Assembly (NCBI GenBank): GCA_900550445.1
Contig: URSF01000015.1
Coordinates: 1-49,780 of the forward strand
DNA: 49,780 bases
Direction: 5' to 3'
Source of the DNA: an uncultured Rhodospirillaceae bacterium
GTDB taxonomy: Bacteria; Pseudomonadota; Alphaproteobacteria; CAAGCB01; CAG-977
A program made the translations under genes and the position numbers. Positions 32,509 through 40,979 of this stretch are shown piece by piece (within the stretch, counting starts at the first letter, position 1; each line of letters begins with the position of its first letter). The notes under the pieces are model-generated. The model was not told where the DNA came from and searched no databases. It was given only the letters and a program-made list of their open reading frames with translations.

Positions 32509-33525
32509 ACGGCCGCCTTTTTGAGATTTAATATCGAAAACGGTAATCACACCGCCGGGATTTCCCGCGCCGGAAGCAAACAGCTTATTTACTTCCTCTT
32601 TATAACCGGCCTTGCTTTCTTTTGTTACGGCTGATTTTTCAGGCGCCGGCGCTTTTTCCGATTCTGTTTTCGGTTCCTGCGGCATAGTTATCATACCGCC
32701 GGGATTTCCGAAACCGGCTGCAAACAAAGCCTTTACCTGTTTCATATATTCGCTGAGCTTTTCCTGCGGCGTTTTTGACGGCAGTTCTTTTGACTGCAGC
32801 AGCTGTCCGCTTTTTTCCGACTTTTCCGCCGTCTGTGTTTTTCTTGCCCCGCGCGTCATCGGAACGTCGGATACAAAATACGTCCCGAATGTAATTCCCA
32901 TAACGGCAGCGTCGCGTTTAACTTCTTTAAAAGATTCCTGACCGTGAAACCATTTACCCGTCGTATCAACAAACCGCTTGACTTCCGGCGTAATTAACAG
33001 TGTTGCTTTTCCGACGCGCAAAGCGCCTTTGGCAACATAAGCCCCCACAACGTCACAAGCCGCCGTCGCAATGCTGATCGCGCCCGAGGTCATTGTGAAA
33101 TGGGCTTCTCCTTTATTTTTTGACAGATAATCCAAAACGCCTTTCGCTTCGCCGTTTTGTTTGGCTTTTTGCGCCGGTTCCAGTAAAGACATGGCTTTTT
33201 CACATGTTTTATAGGCGCAAATTCCTACAACGCCCGGCAAACCGAACAATTTTGCGGCCAATACCGTACGGGCAATATTTTTCGCACTGTCACGCAGTTT
33301 GACATATACCTGGCCATATTTGCGTTCCATTTTCGTGTCAAAAGCTTTGAGCCTGCGGTCAATCTTTTCCAAAAACGGAACGGCATGAAGAACTCTTTCT
33401 TTTTTCTGTTTTAACCGTTCTTTGGCGTTCATAACGCCGCGCGTCGTGCCGGACACAAACGTTTCCAATGTACTTTTGCGCAGAGTCAATTTTTTAGAGG
33501 CGTCTTTTTTAGCAGATTCCGTCAT
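32506..33525 (-). CDS. Membrane-associated protein with two GNPGG motifs
   Basis: 339 residues, no known family. Basic N-terminus (KKDASKKLTLRKSTLETF), hydrophobic stretches at about 85-105, 147-168 and 207-220, then a flexible Lys/Ser/Glu/Pro-rich part holding one GNPGG motif (260-281, MKQVKALFAAGFGNPGGMIT) and a second at the very C-terminus (308-339, EVNKLFASGAGNPGGVIT, ending SQKGGR). The terminal copy matches the tail of the 208-residue protein at 15221-15847 in 20 of 33 positions. No clear signal peptide. It starts 8 bp after the 242-residue gene, so the two are co-transcribed. Confidence 0.72.
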   Translation of the reverse strand: MTESAKKDASKKLTLRKSTLETFVSGTTRGVMNAKERLKQKKERVLHAVPFLEKIDRRLKAFDTKMERKYGQVYVKLRDSAKNIARTVLAAKLFGLPGVVGICAYKTCEKAMSLLEPAQKAKQNGEAKGVLDYLSKNKGEAHFTMTSGAISIATAACDVVGAYVAKGALRVGKATLLITPEVKRFVDTTGKWFHGQESFKEVKRDAAVMGITFGTYFVSDVPMTRGARKTQTAEKSEKSGQLLQSKELPSKTPQEKLSEYMKQVKALFAAGFGNPGGMITMPQEPKTESEKAPAPEKSAVTKESKAGYKEEVNKLFASGAGNPGGVITVFDIKSQKGGR

Positions 33526-33533
33526 CTTCTCAC

Positions 33534-34262
33534 CTATTCAAGGACGTCTAATAATTTTTGAAATTCCTGATGAATCTTTCCGGCCTGCGCGGAATCCAAC
33601 GGAAAATCAACTGCGGATTTATCCATAACGAACAAAATAATCAACGCTTTTTCCATTTCGGTCTGCAGCATATCCAGATAATATTCGCGCGTTATTTCGG
33701 TATCTGAAACGCATAAACGCATATACGTTTTTACTCTGGCCGTTTCCAGAACAGTTTCCTTAAACGTTTCGCCGGAGTCCGCAGGCAAAGCCGTATCGTC
33801 GTCGTCAACGATTTCAACATTGTCCATGACTTTTAAAACACGTTCAAACTGCGGAAAAACCAATCGCCCGGACAGATCACGTTCAAACGGGTTGATCTGT
33901 TCAAAACAATCCAGATCGGCAAGATTGCGTTCGATTTCTTCCGCCGTGATTTTTGACAGGTTGTCATACCCCGCCAAGTGATCAAATTGTTTTAAAACAG
34001 GGGTAATTTTGGCTTCGGCTTTTTTGGCGCACAGCCTTAAATCCGTATTTTCCGTTTCCCCGAAAACTTTCATGAAACTGTAAAACATCGGCGCGTCTTC
34101 AGGTTCGATTTCGGTTTCACCCGACAAAAAAGAATCCAACCGCCGCGCCGCTTCGTTTTCCAACAGGCGTAAAGCATTTTCGTCAACCGACGGCGACGCC
34201 AGAATCGCCGAACGTTCGGCAATCAGCGCTGTTTCCGTTTTATCCGAAAAAATATTTTCCAT
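33534..34262 (-). CDS. Unknown acidic protein
   Basis: 242 residues, no family recognised. It is acidic, mostly helical by composition, and has no signal peptide or membrane segment. A run of four Asp follows VEIV at about 155. The C-terminal half (KTYMRLCVSDTEITREYYLDM, EKALIILFVMDK) looks like a folded helical domain. It comes just before the gene with two GNPGG motifs and is probably its partner in one transcript. The upstream 185 bp is very A/T-rich and has a TATTAT -10-like site but no good -35. Confidence 0.6.
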   Translation of the reverse strand: MENIFSDKTETALIAERSAILASPSVDENALRLLENEAARRLDSFLSGETEIEPEDAPMFYSFMKVFGETENTDLRLCAKKAEAKITPVLKQFDHLAGYDNLSKITAEEIERNLADLDCFEQINPFERDLSGRLVFPQFERVLKVMDNVEIVDDDDTALPADSGETFKETVLETARVKTYMRLCVSDTEITREYYLDMLQTEMEKALIILFVMDKSAVDFPLDSAQAGKIHQEFQKLLDVLE

Positions 34263-34395
34263 TTATACACCTGTAAAAAAACGAACCAATTCATAATACA
34301 AAAAAATTTGAAAAATAAAAAGCAAAATTTGACAAAATTTTTTCTATTTTTTTCGATAAAATTTATTTCCTTCCTCCAAAAAGGCGGAAAACAAA

Positions 34396-34429
34396 GAAAA
34401 CAACCGCAGAACCGTATACGGTTACGCGG
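34396..34429 (-). terminator. Probable terminator after argH
   Basis: On the minus strand CCGC-GT-AACCGTA pairs with TACGGTT-CT-GCGG around the palindrome AACCGTATACGGTT, followed by TTGTTTTC. The symmetric mismatch and broken T-run make it moderate. It lies about 20 bp after the argH stop. Confidence 0.55.
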
Positions 34430-34447
34430 AAAAATTCCGAAAACTTT

Positions 34448-35818
34448 TTATTTTTCAGCCAGCCGCCGGCGCAGCTGGTCCGGCGCCGTTCCGCCGTAAC
34501 TTTTTCTGGCGTTTAAAGAATGATACACGTCTAAAACGCTGTAAACGTCCTGCGTAATCTGCGGGCAGATTTTCTGCATTTCGGCCAAAGGCACGTCTGC
34601 CAGCCGCAGTCCGTTTTTTTCCGCGAATTTAACAATCTGCCCGGTGATGTGATGCGCCTGCCTGAACGCGACGCCGGCTTTTTTGACCAGCCAGTCCGCC
34701 AGATCCGTCGCCGTCGGAAAACCGTTTTCCAACGCTTTGCGCATATTTTCGCCGTTAACGGCCAGTCCTTCGATAACCGCCGTCATGACTTTCAACCCAA
34801 GAGTCAGCGTGTCGCAGGCGTCAAAAACACATTCCTTGTCTTCCTGCATATCTTTGGAATAAGCCAGCGGCAGCCCTTTCATAACCGTCAGCAGAGTCGT
34901 CAGAGAACCGTAAATACGTCCCGTTTTCGCCCGCAGCAGTTCGGCGGCGTCAGGATTGCATTTTTGCGGCATAATCGAACTGCCCGACGTATATTCCTGC
35001 GGCATTTTGACAAACCCGAACGGCTGAGAAGAAAAGACAACCATTTCTTCGGCCAGCCGGGAAAGATGCATGGCGCAGATTGACGCGCAGGATAAATATT
35101 CCAGCACGAAATCCCGGTCGGAAACGCTGTCCAAAGCGTTTTTGGTCGGCGCATCGAATCCCAGCTTTTCCGCCGTGAAAAAGCGGTCGATATCGAACGG
35201 CGTTCCGGCCAGAGCCGCCGCGCCTAACGGACATTCCCCCATAACGTCAAAAGCGTTTGAAAACCGTTTCACGTCGCGGCCGAACATTTCATAATAAGCA
35301 TGCAGGTAAAACCCGAACGAAACCGGCTGCGCGACCTGCAAATGAGTAAAACCGGGCATAATCGTTTCGGCGTTTTCCGCCGCCCGTTTTTTCAGAACCG
35401 CGCGCAAGGCGGATAGCAGGGAAATTGTTTTTTGGCATTCTTCGCGAATGAACAGTTTCATATCCGTCGCAACCTGATCGTTGCGCGATCTGGCCGTATG
35501 CAGTTTTCCGCCCGCGTCGCCGATTAATTCTTTTAATCTGGCTTCAACGGCCATATGAATGTCTTCCAGTTCACGGTGAAAATTAAAACGTCCGTCTTCA
35601 ATTTCTTTTAAAACCGCGGTCAGGCCGTCCTGTATTTTCTGATTTTCTTCTTTGGTCAGAATCCCCTGTCTGGCCAGCATTTCCGCATGCGCCTGAGAGC
35701 CGCGGATATCCTGCGCGTAAAGCCGTCTGTCATATGGCAAAGACGCATTGATTTCCAGCATCAGTTCCGCCGGGGGCAGGTCGAAACGCCCGCCCCACAT
35801 CTGGTTTGTTTTATTCAT
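34448..35818 (-). CDS. argH: Argininosuccinate lyase
   Basis: Cleaves argininosuccinate to arginine and fumarate, the last step of arginine synthesis. The signature SSIMPQKCNPD (catalytic Ser loop), HTARSRNDQVATD and the N-terminal MWGGRFDLPPAELM are present. The 456 residues are normal. Its ATG overlaps the argG stop by 4 bp, so argG and argH are coupled. Confidence 0.97.
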   Translation of the reverse strand: MNKTNQMWGGRFDLPPAELMLEINASLPYDRRLYAQDIRGSQAHAEMLARQGILTKEENQKIQDGLTAVLKEIEDGRFNFHRELEDIHMAVEARLKELIGDAGGKLHTARSRNDQVATDMKLFIREECQKTISLLSALRAVLKKRAAENAETIMPGFTHLQVAQPVSFGFYLHAYYEMFGRDVKRFSNAFDVMGECPLGAAALAGTPFDIDRFFTAEKLGFDAPTKNALDSVSDRDFVLEYLSCASICAMHLSRLAEEMVVFSSQPFGFVKMPQEYTSGSSIMPQKCNPDAAELLRAKTGRIYGSLTTLLTVMKGLPLAYSKDMQEDKECVFDACDTLTLGLKVMTAVIEGLAVNGENMRKALENGFPTATDLADWLVKKAGVAFRQAHHITGQIVKFAEKNGLRLADVPLAEMQKICPQITQDVYSVLDVYHSLNARKSYGGTAPDQLRRRLAEK

Positions 35819-37044
35819 TTTTTCTGATGTTTCATTCTGTAATCGCCCATCAGGCGGACGGCGTTGATTTTAATGAAGCCGGCGGAATCCATCTGGTTAA
35901 ATCCGCCGTGAACGTCCATTGAAGCAATATTTGCATCATATGGGGTCGTATCGCTGAATCGCGCAACCGGATAAACGTTGCCTTTATACAGTTCCATAAC
36001 AACGCGGCCGTTCACATTCTGCTGACAAACGTCGACGGATTTCATTAATACTTCCATTTCCGGAGAAAACCAAAAACCGTTATAGATCAGGTCTGCCATT
36101 TTAATGCCGAACTGCTGATTTAAGCGGTAGACTTCCTTATCCATGCATAATCCCATCAGATCAATATGAGCCGCATGTAAAATCGTCCCGCCCGGCGTTT
36201 CGTACACGCCGCGCGATTTAATGCCGACGAATCTGTTTTCCACCATATCCAGTCGTCCGATACCGTTTTCGCTGCCCAATTTGTTCAGATAAACAAACAG
36301 ATCCAGCGGATCTTCAATCACGGCGCCGTCGTCCAGATTTTCGATTTTAACGGGAATGCCCCGTTTGAAAGACAAAGCGATTTTTGTCGTTTTATCCGGC
36401 GCTTCCTGCGGGGAAACGGATTTGGAATAAACGCTTTGCGGACATTCCGTGTTCGGGTCTTCCAAAATACCGGATTCATGGCTGATATGCAGCAGATTAT
36501 CGTCTTCGCTGAAAGCCTTACCGGCATGTTTTTTGATTTCAATACCATGTTTTTCGGCATAAGCCAGCATATCCGGGCGGCCCTGGAACTCATTTAAAAA
36601 TTCCGCGTCTTTCCACGGCGAAATAATCTTGATCGCCGGATTTAGCGCGTAAGCCCCCAGTTCAAAGCGCACCTGGTCGTTTCCTTTTCCCGTCGCGCCG
36701 TGCGCGATATATTCCGCGCCTTCTTCTTCGGCGATGCGGATATGATGCTTGATAATCAAAGGCCGCGCGATCGACGTGCCCAACAGATAGCGGTCTTCGT
36801 AAATTGCGGCCGCTTTAAAGCTGGGGAAAATATAATCGGTAACGAATTCGCGCTGCAAGTTCAGGACATAAGCTTTAACGGCGCCGCATTTCAAGGCTTT
36901 TTCTTCAATCGCTTTAAAATCGTCGTTCTGCCCGACGTCGGCGGTATATGTGATAACGTCAAATCCTTTGTTAATCAGCCACTTCAGAATAACGGAGGTA
37001 TCCAGTCCGCCCGAATAGGCCAATACGACCTTTGGTTTGTTCAT
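35815..37044 (-). CDS. argG: Argininosuccinate synthase
   Basis: Joins citrulline and aspartate with ATP. N-terminal PP-loop AYSGGLDTSVILKWL, then YIAHGATGKGNDQVRFE and the C-terminal half with SPQEAPD. The 409 residues are normal for the short type. First gene of argGH, behind a good promoter at 37088-37115. No operator is recognisable. Confidence 0.97.
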   Translation of the reverse strand: MNKPKVVLAYSGGLDTSVILKWLINKGFDVITYTADVGQNDDFKAIEEKALKCGAVKAYVLNLQREFVTDYIFPSFKAAAIYEDRYLLGTSIARPLIIKHHIRIAEEEGAEYIAHGATGKGNDQVRFELGAYALNPAIKIISPWKDAEFLNEFQGRPDMLAYAEKHGIEIKKHAGKAFSEDDNLLHISHESGILEDPNTECPQSVYSKSVSPQEAPDKTTKIALSFKRGIPVKIENLDDGAVIEDPLDLFVYLNKLGSENGIGRLDMVENRFVGIKSRGVYETPGGTILHAAHIDLMGLCMDKEVYRLNQQFGIKMADLIYNGFWFSPEMEVLMKSVDVCQQNVNGRVVMELYKGNVYPVARFSDTTPYDANIASMDVHGGFNQMDSAGFIKINAVRLMGDYRMKHQKK

Positions 37045-37087
37045 TTTTCAATCCTTTTCAGAAGTATCCGAAGATAAAAGAATGTTT

Positions 37088-37115
37088 ATTTTAGTTCGGA
37101 CGGCGCTTTTGTCAA
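37088..37115 (-). promoter_or_regulatory. sigma70-like promoter for argGH
   Basis: On the minus strand a consensus TTGACA is followed after 16 bp by TAAAAT, about 44 bp before the argG start. It is divergent from the rpsF promoter, with their -35 boxes about 37 bp apart. Confidence 0.72.
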
Positions 37116-37151
37116 CCGGTTCGGCAAAGATGATTTTTTTGAATCATTTCC

Positions 37152-37180
37152 TTGCATTAAAGCAAAAGATTGCGTATAGT
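37152..37180 (+). promoter_or_regulatory. sigma70-like promoter for the rpsF operon
   Basis: TTGCAT and TATAGT with a 17-bp spacer. Transcription would start near 37187, giving an untranslated leader of about 107 nt that contains the hairpins listed next. Confidence 0.75.
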
Positions 37181-37200
37181 TCAGGTTCCGTTTACTCCTT

Positions 37201-37263
37201 GCCGGCATAACGGACCGGCTATGTTCCAAGGCGGCCGTCCATGGGGGACGGTCTGTTTTTTGG
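37201..37263 (+). promoter_or_regulatory. rpsF leader with terminator-like hairpin
   Basis: The leader holds GCCGG/CCGGC (37201-37218) and then GGCCGTCC/GGACGGTC around ATGG (37233-37253), followed by TGTTTTTT. The second hairpin has the shape of an intrinsic terminator 30 bp before the rpsF start. Ribosomal operons of this type are often feedback-controlled by S6:S18 binding to the leader; whether this is that motif cannot be settled here. Confidence 0.55.
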
Positions 37264-37293
37264 AATTGAGAGAAGCCAAAAGGAGATTTTTAA

Positions 37294-37689
37294 ATGGCTT
37301 TATATGAAAGCGTGTTTATCGCACGTCAGGATATTGCCGCTTCACAGGTTGACGCTTTGATCGAACGTTTCGAAGGCGTCGTTACGGCCAACGGCGGCAA
37401 AGTTACGAAAAAGGAAAACTGGGGACTGCGTTCTCTGGCTTACCGCATGAATAAAAACCGCAAAGGACACTATGTTCTGTTCAATATCGACGCCCCCGCG
37501 AAGGCGCTGGTCGAACTGGAACGCCAGATGCGTTTTGACGAAGACGTTATCCGCTATCTGTCCGTCCGCGTCGAAGAACTGGAAGACGGCCCGTCCGCTA
37601 TGATGACCTATAAAGGCAAGGACGTCAAAGGTCGCGGCAAAAAGTTCGATGACAAATTTGATCTTGAAGATGAAAGCGAGGAATTCTAA
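37294..37689 (+). CDS. rpsF: 30S ribosomal protein S6
   Basis: 131 residues: MALYESVFIARQDIAASQV, VTKKENWGLRSLAYRMNKN, RKGHYVLFNIDAPA and the acidic C-terminal tail are typical of S6, which pairs with S18 on the small subunit. AAGGAG nine bases before the ATG. Its stop overlaps the rpsR start by one base. Confidence 0.97.
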   Translation: MALYESVFIARQDIAASQVDALIERFEGVVTANGGKVTKKENWGLRSLAYRMNKNRKGHYVLFNIDAPAKALVELERQMRFDEDVIRYLSVRVEELEDGPSAMMTYKGKDVKGRGKKFDDKFDLEDESEEF

Positions 37690-37925
37690 TGGTAGCCACA
37701 ACACGCCGTCCGTTCTTCCGCCGTCGCAAGGCTTGCCCGTTCGCGGCCAAAGACGCGCCGAAGATTGATTACAAAGATATCAAATTGCTGCAGCGTTTCA
37801 TTTCCGAACGCGGCAAAATCGTTCCCAGCCGCATTACCGCCGTTTCCGTCAAGAAACAGCGCGAACTGGCCAAGGCGATCAAGCGCGCCCGTTTTCTGGG
37901 TCTGTTGCCTTATGTCATGGACTAA
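37689..37925 (+). CDS. rpsR: 30S ribosomal protein S18
   Basis: 78 residues with RRPFFRRRKACPFAAKD, the DYKDIKLLQRFISERGKI core and the C-terminal AIKRARFLGLLPYV of S18. GAGG before the ATG overlaps the end of rpsF, indicating coupling of the S6 and S18 partners. Confidence 0.97.
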   Translation: MVATTRRPFFRRRKACPFAAKDAPKIDYKDIKLLQRFISERGKIVPSRITAVSVKKQRELAKAIKRARFLGLLPYVMD

Positions 37926-37940
37926 GGAAGGAGAAGGAAA

Positions 37941-38492
37941 ATGGAAGTTATTTTACTGGAACGCATTGAAAAACTGGGACAGATGGGCGATATCGTTAAG
38001 GTAAAACCCGGATTTGCCCGCAACTATCTGCTGCCGCAGGCAAAGGCTCTGCGTTCAAACAAAGAAAATCTGGCTTTGTTTGAAGCCCGCAAAGTCCAGC
38101 TGGAAGCCGCCAACCTGAAACGTAAAGAAGAAGCCGAACAGATCGCCGCGAAAATGGAAGGTCTGAATCTGGTTATCGTTCGTCAGGCAGCCGAAACCGG
38201 ACAGCTGTACGGATCCGTGACCGGACGCGACGTCCGCGACGCTATCCGTGAAGCCGGCTATAACATCGAACGCCGTCAGGTTGTCCTGGATCAGCCGTTG
38301 AAAGAAATCGGCACTTACAGCATTCGCGTTATTCTGCACCCCGACGTCAGCCGTCAGGTCGGCGTTACGGTTGCCCGTTCCGCCGAAGAAGCCGAACGCA
38401 ACGCCAAAGCTGCCGCTAAGGCCGCCGCCAAAGCAGAAGCTGCCGCAGAAGTTGTCGAAGCTTTTGAAACAACCGAAACGGCCAGCGCCTGA
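37941..38492 (+). CDS. rplI: 50S ribosomal protein L9
   Basis: 183 residues. N-domain MEVILLERIEKLGQMGDIVKVKPGFARNYL, the connecting helix (LFEARKVQLEAANLKRKEEA), the C-domain (GQLYGSVTGRDVRDA), and an alanine/lysine-rich tail common in alphaproteobacteria. A strong AAGGAGAAGG precedes the ATG. A terminator follows, so rpsF-rpsR-rplI form one unit. Confidence 0.97.
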   Translation: MEVILLERIEKLGQMGDIVKVKPGFARNYLLPQAKALRSNKENLALFEARKVQLEAANLKRKEEAEQIAAKMEGLNLVIVRQAAETGQLYGSVTGRDVRDAIREAGYNIERRQVVLDQPLKEIGTYSIRVILHPDVSRQVGVTVARSAEEAERNAKAAAKAAAKAEAAAEVVEAFETTETASA

Positions 38493-38517
38493 TTTTAATT
38501 AAACGTTTAAATATGAA

Positions 38518-38556
38518 GGCGGGGGGCTTTTAATAAAGACTCCCGCCGTTGTTTTC
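38518..38556 (+). terminator. Hairpin terminator after rplI
   Basis: GGCGGG..GGCTTT pairs with AAAG..CTCCCGCC around TAAT, followed by GTTGTTTT. It cuts off the inserted HAD-like gene and dnaB from the ribosomal genes. Confidence 0.8.
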
Positions 38557-38599
38557 TCAAAACTCCCGGTATGCTTTATAAAACAAGAGGAAGAAGAAA

Positions 38600-39502
38600 A
38601 TGAAAAAAAACGTAGTTGTCCTGGATGCGGACGGTTGTATGTACCTGACGCCGACGGCAGCCATTCCTGTATTGGAAGACGCGATTGACATGTCTATGCT
38701 ACATCTTCTTGAAAGCAAAAAAAACTACCCGAAGTACCTTGAAACTATCGCCCGGCTGGACACGATGTTTCAGGATTTTGATAAAACAAAACTTGGCGTT
38801 AATTTTCATAATGCCAATCATGAATCCAAAGAAGGCGGCTCGGCCGAAGCTAACCTGGTCGCCGGGCGCAAGTTTTCAGAACTGATGAACCCGCAGAACG
38901 TTTCAAAGAAAGACGCGGAAAAAATGCGCCTGATTGCTGCGCGCGCCTTGTTAAAAATGCTGCCCCCCAGCACCCCCAGAAACCACCGTGTTTCTGCAAT
39001 GATTAACTTAGAGCCCGAATTTGGCATCAATACGTCCCATATCGCCGATTTTTACCGTAAATACGCGACAATTGACTATGGCGCGTATGGTATAAAGCGC
39101 AATCCGGCTATTGAAAAAGTCATTCAGGAGGCCAGGCAACGGGGCGATGCTATCGGTATTTATACCGACAACTCAGCGGAAAATGGCATTCAAATCGCCA
39201 AAGCGTTGGGATACAATCCCAAAATGTTCGACTTTGTTTACGACATGTTTGATACCGGTCTGACAAAGAAAAATGATAGAGGCTGGGAGAATTTTCAGGC
39301 CTTTTTGGAAAAAAGATACGGCCCGGATTTTGATTGCAAAAGAGTCAGGTTTTACGATGATAATCAATTGATCTGCGCAACTGCCGAAAAAAACGGTATT
39401 GTCAGTTTTGTCGTTACACCGGACAAAGTAACCCGCGCCGTTCAAAAACCAAAGACAAATACAACTGTACTGACAGCCGTAAAAGGCAGACTCGGACGAT
39501 AA
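38600..39502 (+). CDS. HAD-superfamily-like hydrolase
   Basis: 300 residues. The first HAD motif is VVLDADGCMYL (D9, D11 in place of the DxD pair), motif II is probably IYTDNSAENG (about 193-202), and motif IV is probably FYDDNQLICATAEKNG (about 256-271). A large helical insert of about 150 residues lies between motifs I and II. The enzyme family and substrate are not recognised. AGAGGAAGAAGAAA gives the start. It lies between rplI and dnaB, which are neighbours in many relatives, and its codon use looks more A/T-rich, so it may be an insertion. Confidence 0.65.
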   Translation: MKKNVVVLDADGCMYLTPTAAIPVLEDAIDMSMLHLLESKKNYPKYLETIARLDTMFQDFDKTKLGVNFHNANHESKEGGSAEANLVAGRKFSELMNPQNVSKKDAEKMRLIAARALLKMLPPSTPRNHRVSAMINLEPEFGINTSHIADFYRKYATIDYGAYGIKRNPAIEKVIQEARQRGDAIGIYTDNSAENGIQIAKALGYNPKMFDFVYDMFDTGLTKKNDRGWENFQAFLEKRYGPDFDCKRVRFYDDNQLICATAEKNGIVSFVVTPDKVTRAVQKPKTNTTVLTAVKGRLGR

Positions 39503-39506
39503 AAAT

Positions 39507-40979
39507 ATGGAAAATACGGAATCTGAATTAATTCGTATGCCGCCGCAGAATATCGAAGCGGAACAGGCTTTGCTGGGCGCCATTTTGGCGAACAATCACG
39601 CTTTGGAAAAGGTGGCCGAGTTTTTAAAACCCTTTCACTTCGCCAGCCCGGTTCATTCCGCCATTTATCAGGCCGTTCTGACGCTGCATTCCCGCGGTCA
39701 TTCCGCCGATCCCGTGACGTTAAAAGGCTATCTGGCCAATGACGGCACGCTGGACGAAGTCGGCGGCGTCAAATACCTGATGGATTTAGCCGCTACTGCC
39801 GTTACAATCATTAACGCCGAAGACTACGCCAAACTGATTTTTGATCGTTATCTGCGCCGCCAGCTGATCGGATTGGGAACGGATATCGTTAATAACGCTT
39901 ATGCCATTAATTTGGACAGCGACGCTTCTTTACAGATGGCGCAGGCGGAAAAGAAATTATACGAACTGGGCACCGAAGGCCAGATCGAAGGCGGCCCGAA
40001 GCCGTTCGTCGATACGCTGACCGAAGTCATTCAGGAAGTTTCCGAAGCCAAAAAAAATCCTGACGGCATTTCCGGCGTTTCGACGGGGTTCCGTGATCTG
40101 GACAACAAAATGGGCGGGCTGCACAAATCGGACCTGTTGATCTTGGCCGGACGTCCCGGTATGGGGAAAACGGCATTCGCTACCTGTTTGGCATTTAATA
40201 CGGCGCGCAGTTTTCTGGAAGACATTAAAGCCGGTAAAGAAAGAAAAGGGGTCGCTTTCTTTTCTTTGGAAATGTCGGCCTCGCAGCTGGCCGGACGTAT
40301 TCTGGCCATGGAAACGCAGATCGCTTCGGACAAGCTGCGCAACGGAAAAATTACGACGGACGAATTCCGCCGCGTCGTCGGATTCGCCGCAGAACTGGAA
40401 AAAGTGCCGCTGTATGTTGACGATACGCCGGGATTAACCGTCGCGGCCATTCATAACCGCTGCCGGCGTTTAAAACGGGATTCGTCCAAAGGGCTGGGAC
40501 TGGTCGTTATCGACTATCTGCAATTGATTGATATGTCGACTTCGGCTTACAAAGGCGATATGGTACGCGGTTTGACGGAAACGACGCGTTTGTTAAAAAT
40601 CATGGCAAAAGATTTAAATGTGCCTGTTTTGGTCTTATCCCAGTTAAACCGTGCGGTCGAACAACGCGAAGACAAACGTCCTTTGCTGTCCGATCTGCGC
40701 GATTCCGGATCTATTGAACAGGACGCGGATATCGTTATGTTTGTTTTTCGCGAACATTATTACATTAAAAACAGCATTCCCGTACAGCGGCAGAATGAAA
40801 CCGAAGACAAATTCAACGACCGTATGCGCAAATGGGAAAAGTCTCTGGTTGATCTGGAAAAGAAAGCCGAATTGATTATTGCAAAACAGCGTCACGGATC
40901 GTTGGGAACGATTGATTTATCGTTTGAAGGACAGTTTACACGGTTCGGCGATTGGATCAATCCCGATTTTAACGCTTAA
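39507..40979 (+). CDS. dnaB: Replicative DNA helicase DnaB
   Basis: Hexameric helicase that unwinds the replication fork. N-domain MPPQNIEAEQALLGAIL, Walker A AGRPGMGKTAFA, Walker B VIDYLQLI, and the arginine-finger region RDSGSIEQDADIVMFVFRE are present. The 490 residues are normal and no intein is seen. It starts 4 bp after the HAD-like gene with a weak ribosome-binding site, so it probably depends on that gene's transcript. Its end overlaps cca (convergent) by 11 bp. Confidence 0.97.
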   Translation: MENTESELIRMPPQNIEAEQALLGAILANNHALEKVAEFLKPFHFASPVHSAIYQAVLTLHSRGHSADPVTLKGYLANDGTLDEVGGVKYLMDLAATAVTIINAEDYAKLIFDRYLRRQLIGLGTDIVNNAYAINLDSDASLQMAQAEKKLYELGTEGQIEGGPKPFVDTLTEVIQEVSEAKKNPDGISGVSTGFRDLDNKMGGLHKSDLLILAGRPGMGKTAFATCLAFNTARSFLEDIKAGKERKGVAFFSLEMSASQLAGRILAMETQIASDKLRNGKITTDEFRRVVGFAAELEKVPLYVDDTPGLTVAAIHNRCRRLKRDSSKGLGLVVIDYLQLIDMSTSAYKGDMVRGLTETTRLLKIMAKDLNVPVLVLSQLNRAVEQREDKRPLLSDLRDSGSIEQDADIVMFVFREHYYIKNSIPVQRQNETEDKFNDRMRKWEKSLVDLEKKAELIIAKQRHGSLGTIDLSFEGQFTRFGDWINPDFNA

